Assembly (NCBI GenBank): GCA_015146655.1
Contig: VKHL01000154.1
Coordinates: 1 to 64,000 of the forward strand
Direction of reading: 5' to 3'
Length of the DNA stretch: 64,000 nt
Origin: Ochromonas danica
Taxonomy: Eukaryota; Sar; Chrysophyceae; Chromulinales; Chromulinaceae
The translations under genes were made by a program, and so were the position numbers. This document shows positions 56,200 to 64,000 of this stretch, in pieces. Numbering within the stretch: the first letter of the stretch is position 1; every line of letters begins with the position of its first letter. Below the pieces are notes generated by a model. That model was not told where the DNA came from and ran no database searches. It was given only the letters and a program-made list of their open reading frames with translations.

Positions 56200-57134
56200 A
56201 TATAGTATAGACTGTGAAGTCTATCTCTATATCTATCGCTGGGATCCATTTTCGTCAACTTGCTGTTCACTTGCTCTGACTGCTCCTCGAGCATGACAAG
56301 GGGGTGTCCAAGGATTGCGGGTTAAAACCAGTATAATAAGACTTTTAGACAACAACTTGTCACTTTTCAGTGTACTCTTGATAATTGCGTTACATCTTTT
56401 GGCATAGTTTAATCCTAACAAAACAACTGAACAGTTCAAATACCAACCAAAATAAACAATAAACAACTTCTCTATGTTTGTTAATCTAGCAATTATAACT
56501 TGATATTGCGTGGTATGAATCAGTGGTAACAGCAATATGATGTACTGTGAAATAGTATTAAGATGTCCTAGATATGAGGTCGAATGAAAGCCAACTGTGA
56601 GATTTGCCAAAGTTTCTTTATTCTTCTTGAAAGTGCACGCCAAATCACGATTGTTACTTATATACTTCTGTAGAAGGTTTTGGGTGTTATCGGTATATAA
56701 TGGCTAATAGAACCGCTCCAATTTTGCTTACAACACACTTATGGGATCGAGATTATCAAATCGTAGTAAGCAGTTGAGTGGAGCTGCAGGATGTATCTTT
56801 GAGCGAGAATGGCACGGACTTCACTTGTTCCATTCTTGACACCCAGCATGTGTAAAGGCGAAAAGTGCGATACTAACTAACCGTCCGAACAGTCGTCAAC
56901 CAACTTTTATCACTCGCTGCTATTATTAAATGTTGTTCCACGTGCTAAACTTTAGTAACTTGATTAAAGTTTATTATGATAATTTTAAGGCTGTAATCAA
57001 AGCGATTTCGATTGCAGCTACTATCATAGTATTATGTACAAGTAGAGGAGTTTCCAGTCTTCAGTGCCAGTGGAGATTCGACAGACCATGAAGCTATCCC
57101 ATCTTATTCAGGTTGAGTGAAGAAGATAACAGGC
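56200..57134. other. Intergenic, with one ankyrin-like minus-strand fragment
   Basis: No complete gene found. A minus-strand frame at about 56742-56870 reads SHFSPLHMLGVKNGTSEV and resembles one ankyrin repeat, without flanking repeats. The 136-codon minus frame at 56233-56643 is unsupported. Confidence 0.35.
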
Positions 57135-57478
57135 TTACTCCAGGTCAGAGTCGTCGAAGTCATCCTTGAAATCTGTACAGTCAATGTCAGTATAGCGTGA
57201 GGAGATTATCACCAAAGATGACACGGAATAATGTGCTCACTTTCATAGAAGTTCTCGTGCACAATTTGTTGAGGTTGCGGTCCCTCGAATGGTCCTCGGC
57301 CCTGAAGTAGAGTCATAGGACAGACACAGTTAGATGGGAGTGAAGTAATTTTATGGGCAATGAAGAGAGGCAGGATTTCTACCGTCATTCCAGTGACTAA
57401 TTGCTTCCGAAGTGTTTCAGTGCTGAGCTTCTTCCTTTTATCTCTGATTTTTCCGCCAGATGATCGAGAGGACTTCAT
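57135..57478 (-). CDS. COPS9/CSNAP-like micro-protein (3 exons)
   Basis: Exons 57383-57478, 57241-57301 and 57135-57172 join across introns of 81 and 68 nt, all GT-AG, to 64 residues. The N-terminal half is basic (MKSSRSSGGKIRDKRKK). The last 19 residues, read from two exons, are VHENFYENFKDDFDDSDLE. This closely resembles the aromatic-acidic tail of human COPS9 (CSNAP), VHADFFNDFEDLFDDDDIQ, a subunit of the COP9 signalosome, which is 57 residues long. Such tails bind the CSN3-CSN5-CSN6 surface. The first intron lacks a stop and is in frame. Other short acidic adaptor proteins could look alike. An upstream minus-strand frame (57502-57705) might be a 5' exon, but no good donor links it. Confidence 0.5.
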
Positions 57479-57814
57479 ACCGTAAAAGCTGATGATGCAA
57501 ATCAATTCAATAAGAAAAAGTGGGAACGACTTTGACGACTTTGGCTTGTGTGGACTCCATGGATTCCATTAACGACAACTTTCTTAGTGTGGAATCCTTT
57601 GTTCATTATTAGGATTGCATGCTGGAGGGTCCACACGTCCACATCATCGCACGACTTGACAACCCAAGCCAAGTCCACACCATCGCTCGATAATTCTGAA
57701 AACATATAAGTAGAAATGAAAAAGAACTGTCAGCAATGGGGAATATTTAGCCACCCTTTACAACAGCATTGCTATGGTTTAAAGCCACAAGGATAATGAC
57801 ACAATAATAGTAGA
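57479..57814. other. Spacer with unassigned minus-strand open frame
   Basis: A minus frame over about 57530-57690 (including VDLAWVVKSCDDVDVWTLQH) looks somewhat protein-like and is preceded by a plausible acceptor (TATGTTTTCAG). It cannot be joined convincingly to the micro-gene downstream. Left unassigned. Confidence 0.3.
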
Positions 57815-59371
57815 TTAAGCTGTTCCAGAGCGAGGAGGTGAAAGTCCCCAAGGTGGGAGGGTGACCAACTCTTCTGCAGCAGTGGGATGCAATGCAACGC
57901 AAGCATCAAGATCTGCTTTTGTAGCACCCATCTTAACCGCCACAGCAAAGCCCTGTAAGATCTCATCCACATTCATACCGAGCATATGAACTCCTAATAC
58001 CTTCTCCTCGGGCAAAAGAGTAATCACTTTCATGGTCGTCTTTGGTTTGTTTTCAGGAGCAATTGCGAAAGTCCCGTAGTAGAGGTTGACAAAAGAACTA
58101 CTGTAGACCTTGACCTTCTCTCGGCCATAACGAGCAACGGCTTGATCTTCCGTCATACCCACAGTGGCAATTGGAGGATGGGAAAATACAATCGTAGGAA
58201 CATTTTCATAATCTGCCTTGGCTTCTGGTATATTTCCAAACAGACGGTCTGCCAAACGCCTGCCAGCTGCAATCGCCATGGGTGTGAGCTGAACCTTCCC
58301 GCAAACATCACCTAGAGCATGGATAGCAGGCTGAGAAGTACGCTGATAAGCGTCGACATCTATAAAACCTTTGTCAGTCAACTTGACTCCGGCTTTGTCC
58401 AAGCCCAGTCCAGCAGTGAAGGGTTGACGACCTGTAGCCAGAATCACCTGGTCCACAGGTCCAATCTTATCTCCACTATTAGTAATGATAACAAGCTTTC
58501 CATCACTCTGACGCTGGACTTCTTGTGGACTGACACCAGCCATATGATTGATACCGCGAGCTTTGTAGGAGTTTAACAAGGCTCCAGATATAGTAGACTC
58601 GAAACCCTCCAAGATACGATTTCCTCTGGTCACAAGTGTTGTTTCAGTGCCTAACTCATGGATAACACCAGCAAGTTCGACACCAATATAACCACCACCG
58701 ATAACCACAGCAGATTTTGGCTGTTCTGAGAGAGCAAAGAAGCCATCACTTGTAATGCAATGCTCTACACCAGGGAAGCGAGGAGTGACAGGTCTACTAC
58801 CAACAGCAATACAATACTGATTAGCAGTATATTTCTCTTCATCAACAGAGACAGTTTTCTCATCAATGAAAGATGCTTGACCTCTCAATATGGTGATATT
58901 ACTATTCTCAAGATTACGAACATAGATCCCATTTAAACGAGTGATATAAGCATCACGTGCAGCTTTTAACTTGGACCATTCAAACCTAGAACCTTGGATT
59001 TCAAATCCAAAATGTTGAGCATCATGTAGTGCTTCAGCAATGTGTGCTGCATTGTACATGACCTTCTTAGGTACACAGCCCACATTGACACAGGTGCCAC
59101 CAAATGCCTTGGACTCCACCACAGCCACTCGAGCACCATAGCTTGCAGCACGACGAGCTGTAGCTATTCCACCACTCCCTCCACCAATAACAAGGTAATC
59201 AAAATGATGATGATTTGTCCCTTCTTGCAGTTGCATTTTCATCCATTGCATCCGACTAATTCCATGTCTACCTCGAAGAGGCATAGCAGACCATGAGCTA
59301 GCAGGAGAGGCCCACAGAAGGGCCAAGAGAATAAGGAACAGCGAGGAGGTCAAGGTTGCCATCTTCCTCAT
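57815..59371 (-). CDS. GR: Glutathione reductase with signal-peptide leader
   Basis: Single-exon, 518-residue flavoprotein that reduces glutathione disulfide with NADPH. A signal peptide (about 3-26, [16 protein letters not shown]) ends before W, an aromatic residue at the cleavage point, so plastid targeting is probable. FAD site: [18 protein letters not shown]. Redox disulfide: [18 protein letters not shown]-domain motif: [15 protein letters not shown], with TTLVTRG after it. The second FAD block is [18 protein letters not shown]. The C-terminal catalytic His-Glu pair lies in [18 protein letters not shown]. All key residues are present. A plastid enzyme would serve the ascorbate-glutathione cycle. 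Confidence 0.94.
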   Translation of the reverse strand: MRKMATLTSSLFLILLALLWASPASSWSAMPLRGRHGISRMQWMKMQLQEGTNHHHFDYLVIGGGSGGIATARRAASYGARVAVVESKAFGGTCVNVGCVPKKVMYNAAHIAEALHDAQHFGFEIQGSRFEWSKLKAARDAYITRLNGIYVRNLENSNITILRGQASFIDEKTVSVDEEKYTANQYCIAVGSRPVTPRFPGVEHCITSDGFFALSEQPKSAVVIGGGYIGVELAGVIHELGTETTLVTRGNRILEGFESTISGALLNSYKARGINHMAGVSPQEVQRQSDGKLVIITNSGDKIGPVDQVILATGRQPFTAGLGLDKAGVKLTDKGFIDVDAYQRTSQPAIHALGDVCGKVQLTPMAIAAGRRLADRLFGNIPEAKADYENVPTIVFSHPPIATVGMTEDQAVARYGREKVKVYSSSFVNLYYGTFAIAPENKPKTTMKVITLLPEEKVLGVHMLGMNVDEILQGFAVAVKMGATKADLDACVALHPTAAEELVTLPPWGLSPPRSGTA

Positions 59372-59628
59372 CTTCTTTGTCTTCGTTGTCTGTCTTCTTC
59401 TCTGCAGAGTTCGCTGTGTCAGAGCACAGCCAAATTGACAAACCGCCAGAATCTGGCCTTACCTACCCACCAACGATACAAGTATAAAGCAATGAAGTAA
59501 GATACGAAGGTAAGAAGAAGAATGCAATGATCCCACACACAGTAATGTCGATTAAGAGATTTGTCACTCTCAACCTGTAATATCGTAATAACAACAATGT
59601 TACTATTAACAGATTAGATCTAACATGC

Positions 59629-60987
59629 TTAAAACTCATCGAAAGCAACTACTTCTTGGTTGTGTCGCTCCTTCCATATCAGACCACAATGGGCTATATT
59701 AGAACACAGAGGCTGCAAAGGCACAAAAATCCTCCTTGCCCCCTGACATTCCACCTCCAGCTCTCTCACCAGACCATCCACACTACGGGGTGTGATGACT
59801 GAGCTAGACAGAGAAATGGTCGGAGTGTCTAAATTAAGCGTCTGATGCCAATAAGACTGAGGGTAATACAGCAGATCTCCTGCATCCACTACTACCTCGA
59901 AGCAACTCGCTTGCTTTGATAGTGGGTAGCGCTCATAGTTGGGATGAAAGAAATCCACATCTCCTGCACGATAAAGATGACTTTGACTTTCGGGACACAA
60001 ATGCCACTTCTTTCTACCTTGCAGTTGAATCTGATAAGCAGAGGTGAGGAGGATGTCCTGATGCAGGAAGATACCAGCACCTTCCTCACCCACAGTCATC
60101 ATCTTCCAATGAGTGCGCAGATAAAAAGCATCTCGATCCAAGACAGACGGGAAGCACTTCATATCATCATGATCATCTAGTTCTGCAGGCAGTATTGTAA
60201 CGTTACTACTACTTGCTGTTAGATTGGCTATTCTCTCAATAATTTCATCATAATGACCACCTCCCATATTCCACTGAATATAGGTTCCTGGCAGACTTGT
60301 ATCCACGTCAAGGTGGATTTCGAGTGGTTCTGTGAGTTGATCCAATGCAGAGGACAAAGTGCGAAAGCGCGGTCTCGCACTGCCTTCCTCTATCATATTG
60401 TGTGGATAATAGTCTACTATGACATCAGAATACCAACGCTGCAGGTTAGTCAGTGTGAAGAGAGATTGTAGGCGATACTTGGAAAAGAATCGTTTGATAA
60501 GGAATGGCTTCTCCCAAAGAAACTCTCTCTCCTCTGCAGACAAGGTCAGGAACTCTTTCTTCGAATAGACCTCAACAGGGAAGATATGATGTATTCGATT
60601 AGCACTAGAAGGCTCAGGCAGGAGGTCTGGTTGTTCAGATGCGATGAAAGAGAGTAAGTCGTTGAGATTCCTGCGCGCCACTGAAAAGGTGGGATCGATC
60701 TGAAGAGCTAGATGGAAGCGCTGTCTAGCTTTGACCAACATACCACGTCGCATTTCAGTGACTCCCAGATCATTCCAATAACGTGCTGAGGAGTTGTCCA
60801 GTCGGCAGGCAGCGCGTAGATTGGCTAGTCCTGCCTCTGCATCATGATTGTCTAACAGATGCATGGCTTCCTTTTGGAAGACTTGGGCTTTCTCTTGCTT
60901 TTCCTCCCTTCTTAACGATATTGCTAAGAAAGGAAGAAATAAAGCTATTATGAAGTATAATTCCAACATTCTCTTTCTAGTGTTCAT
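59629..60987 (-). CDS. TPR plus JmjC-type (cupin) oxygenase with N-terminal membrane/signal segment
   Basis: Single-exon, 452 residues. A hydrophobic N-terminus (about 8-24, LYFIIALFLPFLAISL) suggests entry to the ER. Residues 32-115 carry tetratricopeptide-like repeats (ARYWNDLGVTEMRRGMLVKA and FHLALQIDPTFSVARRNL). The rest is a JmjC/cupin-8 domain. The Fe(II) triad is visible: His-x-Asp in FLHQDILLTSAYQIQLQG and the distal His in YPQSYWHQTLNLD. Such 2-oxoglutarate oxygenases hydroxylate proteins or demethylate lysines. A secretory leader argues for a lumenal or surface protein hydroxylase rather than a chromatin enzyme. The substrate is unknown. Divergent with the HAD gene, with promoter elements between. 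Confidence 0.82.
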   Translation of the reverse strand: MNTRKRMLELYFIIALFLPFLAISLRREEKQEKAQVFQKEAMHLLDNHDAEAGLANLRAACRLDNSSARYWNDLGVTEMRRGMLVKARQRFHLALQIDPTFSVARRNLNDLLSFIASEQPDLLPEPSSANRIHHIFPVEVYSKKEFLTLSAEEREFLWEKPFLIKRFFSKYRLQSLFTLTNLQRWYSDVIVDYYPHNMIEEGSARPRFRTLSSALDQLTEPLEIHLDVDTSLPGTYIQWNMGGGHYDEIIERIANLTASSSNVTILPAELDDHDDMKCFPSVLDRDAFYLRTHWKMMTVGEEGAGIFLHQDILLTSAYQIQLQGRKKWHLCPESQSHLYRAGDVDFFHPNYERYPLSKQASCFEVVVDAGDLLYYPQSYWHQTLNLDTPTISLSSSVITPRSVDGLVRELEVECQGARRIFVPLQPLCSNIAHCGLIWKERHNQEVVAFDEF

Positions 60988-61107
60988 GATCTATTGTTTT
61001 CCACCATTCTGGTGAGATAATCCCACTCGGATAATCTGATCACTTGTCTATCACAGCAAACCTCTGACAGTTTGTCTTGTCAAAATGATGACCAATTGCC
61101 ATTCTCG

Positions 61108-61131
61108 CTTTAAGTTAATCATTAACTTAAG
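61108..61131. promoter_or_regulatory. Inverted pair of TTAACTTAAG-type elements
   Basis: TTAAGTTAA at 61110-61118 (nine of ten) and TTAACTTAAG at 61122-61131 (exact) face each other across TCA. They are in the divergent promoter, 32 nt from the HAD start and 120 nt from the JmjC start. Confidence 0.5.
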
Positions 61132-61163
61132 ATGACTGCAACGAAAAGGAGGAAAAGGGAGGG

Positions 61164-62153
61164 ATGAGCAACCGAGTCATTCTGCTGTTGTTACTGGCTT
61201 TAACTGCGCTTGTAGCGAAAAAAGTGGTATCAATGAGGCGTATTTGTAATGTAGGCAGCATAATGGAGTCCTATGATGCCTTTATCATCGACCAGTGGGG
61301 AGTGCTGCACAATGGCAAGCGTCTCTATGACAACGCAGTGCTGACCTGTCTGCATCAGCTATCTGATGCTGGGAAGAAGATGGTATTGTTATCCAACTCC
61401 TCTAGAAGAAAGGCCAGCGTGCTTTCTGGATTGACTAGATTGGGTATTGACAGCTCGCTGTTTATTGACGTTGTCACCTCGGGGGAAGTGGCTTGGAAGA
61501 TGCTCAAAGACAGAGACTTTGATTTGCCATTAGATAAGGGCGCCCTTGACGGAGAGAGACAGCTGAGTGTGTTTTTGCTGGGCAATGGAGATGACGATAG
61601 AGAGTATCTGGAGTCTAGTGGGTGTGTGAGTGTCTCTCCCGAACAAGCAGATCTCGTGGTGGCAAGAGGAACCTTCTCGATTGGATCGCACCTTCACTAC
61701 GCAGATTCAACCAAACTGATGAGGGAAGTCAAGCCATTGCTAGAGGTTTGTGCAAGGAAGAAGCTTCCCATGCTAGTGACGAACCCCGACTTGCTTCGTC
61801 CAGGAGGGTTGACCCCAATGCCTGGGCAGCTGGCCCTGCTCTACGCTGAGATTGCTCCTTTTGCTAACATCCAGTATATTGGCAAGCCTCATGGTCTCGT
61901 TTACAAGGAGTGTTTGAACTCGTTAAGTCGAGTACCAGCTGATAGAATTTGCTGTATTGGTGACTCGATGGACCATGACATCGCTGGTGCAGTTCGCCAG
62001 AGCCTGGATAGTGTCTGGATAATGAGCGGAGTTCATTGTAAAGAGTTGAATATGGAGGAAGGATCCGCTGAAATTGCGTCGGACGAAGCTCTTGAGTCAT
62101 TGTTGAACCGATACGACTTCCATCCAACCTATTGCTGTCCTTCTTTTCGCTGA
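61164..62153 (+). CDS. HAD superfamily class IIA hydrolase (TIGR01459-like)
   Basis: Single-exon, 329 residues. A signal-like hydrophobic N-terminus (about 5-20, ILLLLLALTALVA) precedes the core. Motif I is FIIDQWGVLHNG, so the usual second Asp of DxD is Trp; the TIGR01459 branch of class IIA HAD proteins commonly shows this. Motif II is VLLSNSSRR, the cap domain follows, and the later lysine is in YIGKPHGLVYKE, with motif IV CIGDSMDHDIAGA. Class IIA enzymes dephosphorylate small phosphate esters; with DxW the activity may be altered. The leader suggests secretory or plastid location. Confidence 0.85.
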   Translation: MSNRVILLLLLALTALVAKKVVSMRRICNVGSIMESYDAFIIDQWGVLHNGKRLYDNAVLTCLHQLSDAGKKMVLLSNSSRRKASVLSGLTRLGIDSSLFIDVVTSGEVAWKMLKDRDFDLPLDKGALDGERQLSVFLLGNGDDDREYLESSGCVSVSPEQADLVVARGTFSIGSHLHYADSTKLMREVKPLLEVCARKKLPMLVTNPDLLRPGGLTPMPGQLALLYAEIAPFANIQYIGKPHGLVYKECLNSLSRVPADRICCIGDSMDHDIAGAVRQSLDSVWIMSGVHCKELNMEEGSAEIASDEALESLLNRYDFHPTYCCPSFR

Positions 62154-62315
62154 TGTATTAAATAGAAATTGATTTTGACAAGATTAGCATATCTTTGCTT
62201 TAGAAAAAAGTGGTGCAATCAACTACACGGTATAAAGTGAGGTGAATCAAGCACAGTTCAACATGAAGGTATTGGCTATCAACATGAAAATCCCGCTACG
62301 CCAACCCGCAGACCT

Positions 62316-62603
62316 TTACCACGGTAAGATGCTGCCATCGTAATTGACGAAGACTTTATTATCGTTTTGTAGTTGTTGAATAAATTCTTGAAGATTCTGC
62401 TTCTGTGCAACATCGTTCATTGAAGGATTGAACTCGAGTTGGCATTCTTTTCCTTTTCCTGCGAGTCTCTCTGCTAACTGTGAACATTGTACAGAAGCTG
62501 CAGCTTCAATGAGATCGATTAGCGCATCAGCGCTTTCATCCACAGAAATCTGGGGCTGTTGGCCACCTGCAGTGCCGAGATATGTCTCCACGTGGCCTTG
62601 TCG
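62316..62603 (-). pseudogene. C-terminal fragment of a short-chain dehydrogenase/reductase
   Basis: A minus frame starts like the SDR block PGHVETYLG (here from GHVETYLG) and runs VDESADALIDLIEA to the family end VFVNYDGSILPW before a stop. That end is typical of C-factor-type SDRs. Homology begins abruptly near 62603; the Rossmann fold and YxxxK part are absent upstream, where the antisense strand carries the first exon of the ankyrin gene. An AG just before the start might be a splice acceptor, so a real last exon is not excluded. A GC/Lys-rich insert (about 30 residues) interrupts the usual spacing. Host gene remnant is my preferred reading. Confidence 0.55.
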
Positions 62604-63859
62604 ACCACAACCACAACTCGCTGGAGATTCTTTCGGAGGCCAAGGCGATCCTCGACTCCGGTGATGTCTACACATGGGCATCCCAAGGAAATGCGGTGCC
62701 ATTGGAATTGCTTTGGGACCTCCACTGTCTTTCAGCTTTGAAGGGAGTTGGAGAAAGATATACTTATCAAATGGAAGCGTGGCAGTCTCCGGAGGTAATT
62801 ATTGACCTGATCAACGATGTTTACTATATGATGTTATGCATACCATCTGCTTTCTTTCGTTGTTGCATCAAAATAGAAGGTGCCACCTCTCATAATCGCT
62901 GCAGGTCTTGGTCACGCCCACTTTGTTGAACTCTTGTTACGCCACCCGGAAGTTGATGTAAATGATTCTGATGATGAGGTGATTTTAGATGCGAAATGCG
63001 GAGCTACAATTATTTCTAATTGTGCTGTGTTTATTTCGTTTGTGTTAGTATGGATGGACGGCGTTACATTGCGCTAGTGATAAGGGTCATGTGGATACTG
63101 TGCTGCTAAGCGAGGGTCTGATAGACACAAACCGTCTCACGAAAGTAAGGGCTAAGATGCCTTCAAAATTGCAGTGTCATAATTTGACAATATTATTATC
63201 AGTAGAGTGAAGAATCTGCTTTGTATTTGGCTTCTTGTCGCGGGTATGCAGCGGTCGTGCAAACTCTACTCGATGACTATCGCGTTGACCCGAATCTCAC
63301 CAAGAATGTGAGTTTCTTTGAGCGTTTGTTCTTTGCCGTATCACTCAGACTATCTGCCTTTCCTTTATCGCAGACTTGGTCGTCCCCGCTGCAGTTTGCG
63401 GTTGATATTGGCCGTATTTCCGTCGTGCAGGTTTTCACAGCCTGTCCTCGTTTGCTCATCAATCATCAAACACGTGTAAGGCTCAAACTATCATAAACTG
63501 TTGACAGCCAATCTCTAATCAAGGTATGAATTTTCTTTCTGTTTAGTATGGAGACAGTGCGCTGCATTTCGCTTGCTACTTTGGCCAACATGAAATCGTC
63601 GAGATTCTACTGGCACATCCTGAGATTGATGTTAATCTTGTCAACAAGGTAAGTAAGTTAGGTATTTGACTTATTGTTGTATTGTCAACAGCAACAGTGA
63701 TGTTTGTTTCTGCTTCAGAGAGGATATTGCCCTATTGATATTGTTTGCGGTGAATATCTTGTTCCGCAAGATCATAAGCACTATATTATGCATCTACTCA
63801 AGGCTCGTGGAGCCCTTCCTCCCAAACCCATAAACTCTCATGAAATACCTCCTCCTTAG
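62582..63859 (+). CDS. Ankyrin-repeat protein, one repeat per exon (7 exons)
   Basis: Exons 62582-62794, 62877-62978, 63049-63144, 63206-63307, 63374-63475, 63547-63648 and 63719-63859 join to 285 residues. All six introns are phase 0, 61-82 nt. Internal exons are 102, 96, 102, 102 and 102 nt, each encoding one ankyrin repeat of 32-34 residues: VPPLIIAAGLGHAHFVELLL, YGWTALHCASDKGHVDTVLL, ESALYLASCRGYAAVVQTLL, SSPLQFAVDIGRISVVQV, and YGDSALHFACYFGQHEIVEI. The last exon holds a partial repeat and ends EIPPP. The first exon is unique sequence; its start at 62582 is the first ATG after an in-frame stop at 62510. Partner unknown. It overlaps the antisense SDR fragment by 22 nt. Confidence 0.85.
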
Positions 63860-63968
63860 GGAAAGGCGTGGCAATGTTAATTGAGCCATAGACACAGTTT
63901 TTCCAATCTAGTATGTAATTTGGTTCAGAAAAGCTTTTTAAATAATCATGACGCGTTTCCCTCAGCGG

Positions 63969-63984
63969 TTAGGGTTAGGGTTTA
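63969..63984 (+). repeat. Short interstitial TTAGGG motif
   Basis: Two TTAGGG units followed by TTTA near the window end. Too short to be a telomere; recorded as a possible interstitial telomeric trace. Confidence 0.35.
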
Positions 63985-64000
63985 ATAATGTGGAGCAACC

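Noticed and set aside
56233-56643. 136-codon minus-strand frame
   Set aside because: No start context, domain or codon pattern of a gene.
1-64000. Transposons, virus-like elements, CRISPR arrays, rRNA
   Set aside because: No reverse transcriptase, integrase, transposase, capsid, repeat-spacer array or rRNA sequence was recognised on either strand.

Overview
This window looks like a compact nuclear segment from a flagellated alga with a secondary, red-type plastid, most likely a photosynthetic stramenopile or similar. Many genes are split by short GT-AG introns of about 43-119 nt whose junctions restore recognisable proteins. Several proteins start with an ER-type signal peptide followed by an aromatic residue and a basic stretch, the bipartite plastid leader of such algae (for example TTSFSPL at 2112-3044 and SLAFSVLP at 30871-31974). 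A PAM68-type photosystem II assembly factor and an AtpI/Cgl160-like domain support photosynthesis. DRC1 supports a motile 9+2 flagellum. I infer the lineage; no rRNA is present to prove it.

Layout. 1-18 kb: a fucosyltransferase-like membrane protein, an unknown plastid-leader protein, a secreted CocE/PepX-type hydrolase, threonine synthase, an ADCK1-type ABC1 kinase, the ER ubiquitin ligase HRD1, PAM68, a hemerythrin-like protein and a WW-domain NELF-C/D homologue. 18-37 kb: a HAT-repeat protein, a polytopic class-3 (DAG-lipase-like) lipase, a giant coiled-coil protein, another plastid-leader orphan, a group II truncated haemoglobin and a CLEC16A homologue. 37-54 kb: a FUSC/aromatic-acid-exporter-like protein, a plastid AtpI/Cgl160-like protein fused to a degenerate guanylate-kinase fold, condensin II subunit G2, PIGA, DRC1, nitronate monooxygenase and an Msp1/ATAD1-like AAA ATPase with a secretory leader. 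54-64 kb: ATG12, an orphan, a tiny COPS9-like gene, glutathione reductase, a TPR-JmjC protein, a HAD-IIA phosphatase-like protein, a truncated SDR fragment and an ankyrin gene built one repeat per exon.

There is no operon-like organisation. Genes alternate strands, and divergent pairs are often separated by only about 190-250 nt. A 10-mer, TTAACTTAAG, occurs five times in the window, always intergenic and close to predicted starts, and may be a lineage-specific promoter element. I recognised no transposon, virus-like element, CRISPR array, tRNA or rRNA. The most novel-looking items are the AtpI/pseudo-guanylate-kinase fusion, the WW-NELF-C/D protein, the promoter 10-mer, the SH3b-like insert in HRD1 and the secretory-leader Msp1-like ATPase.
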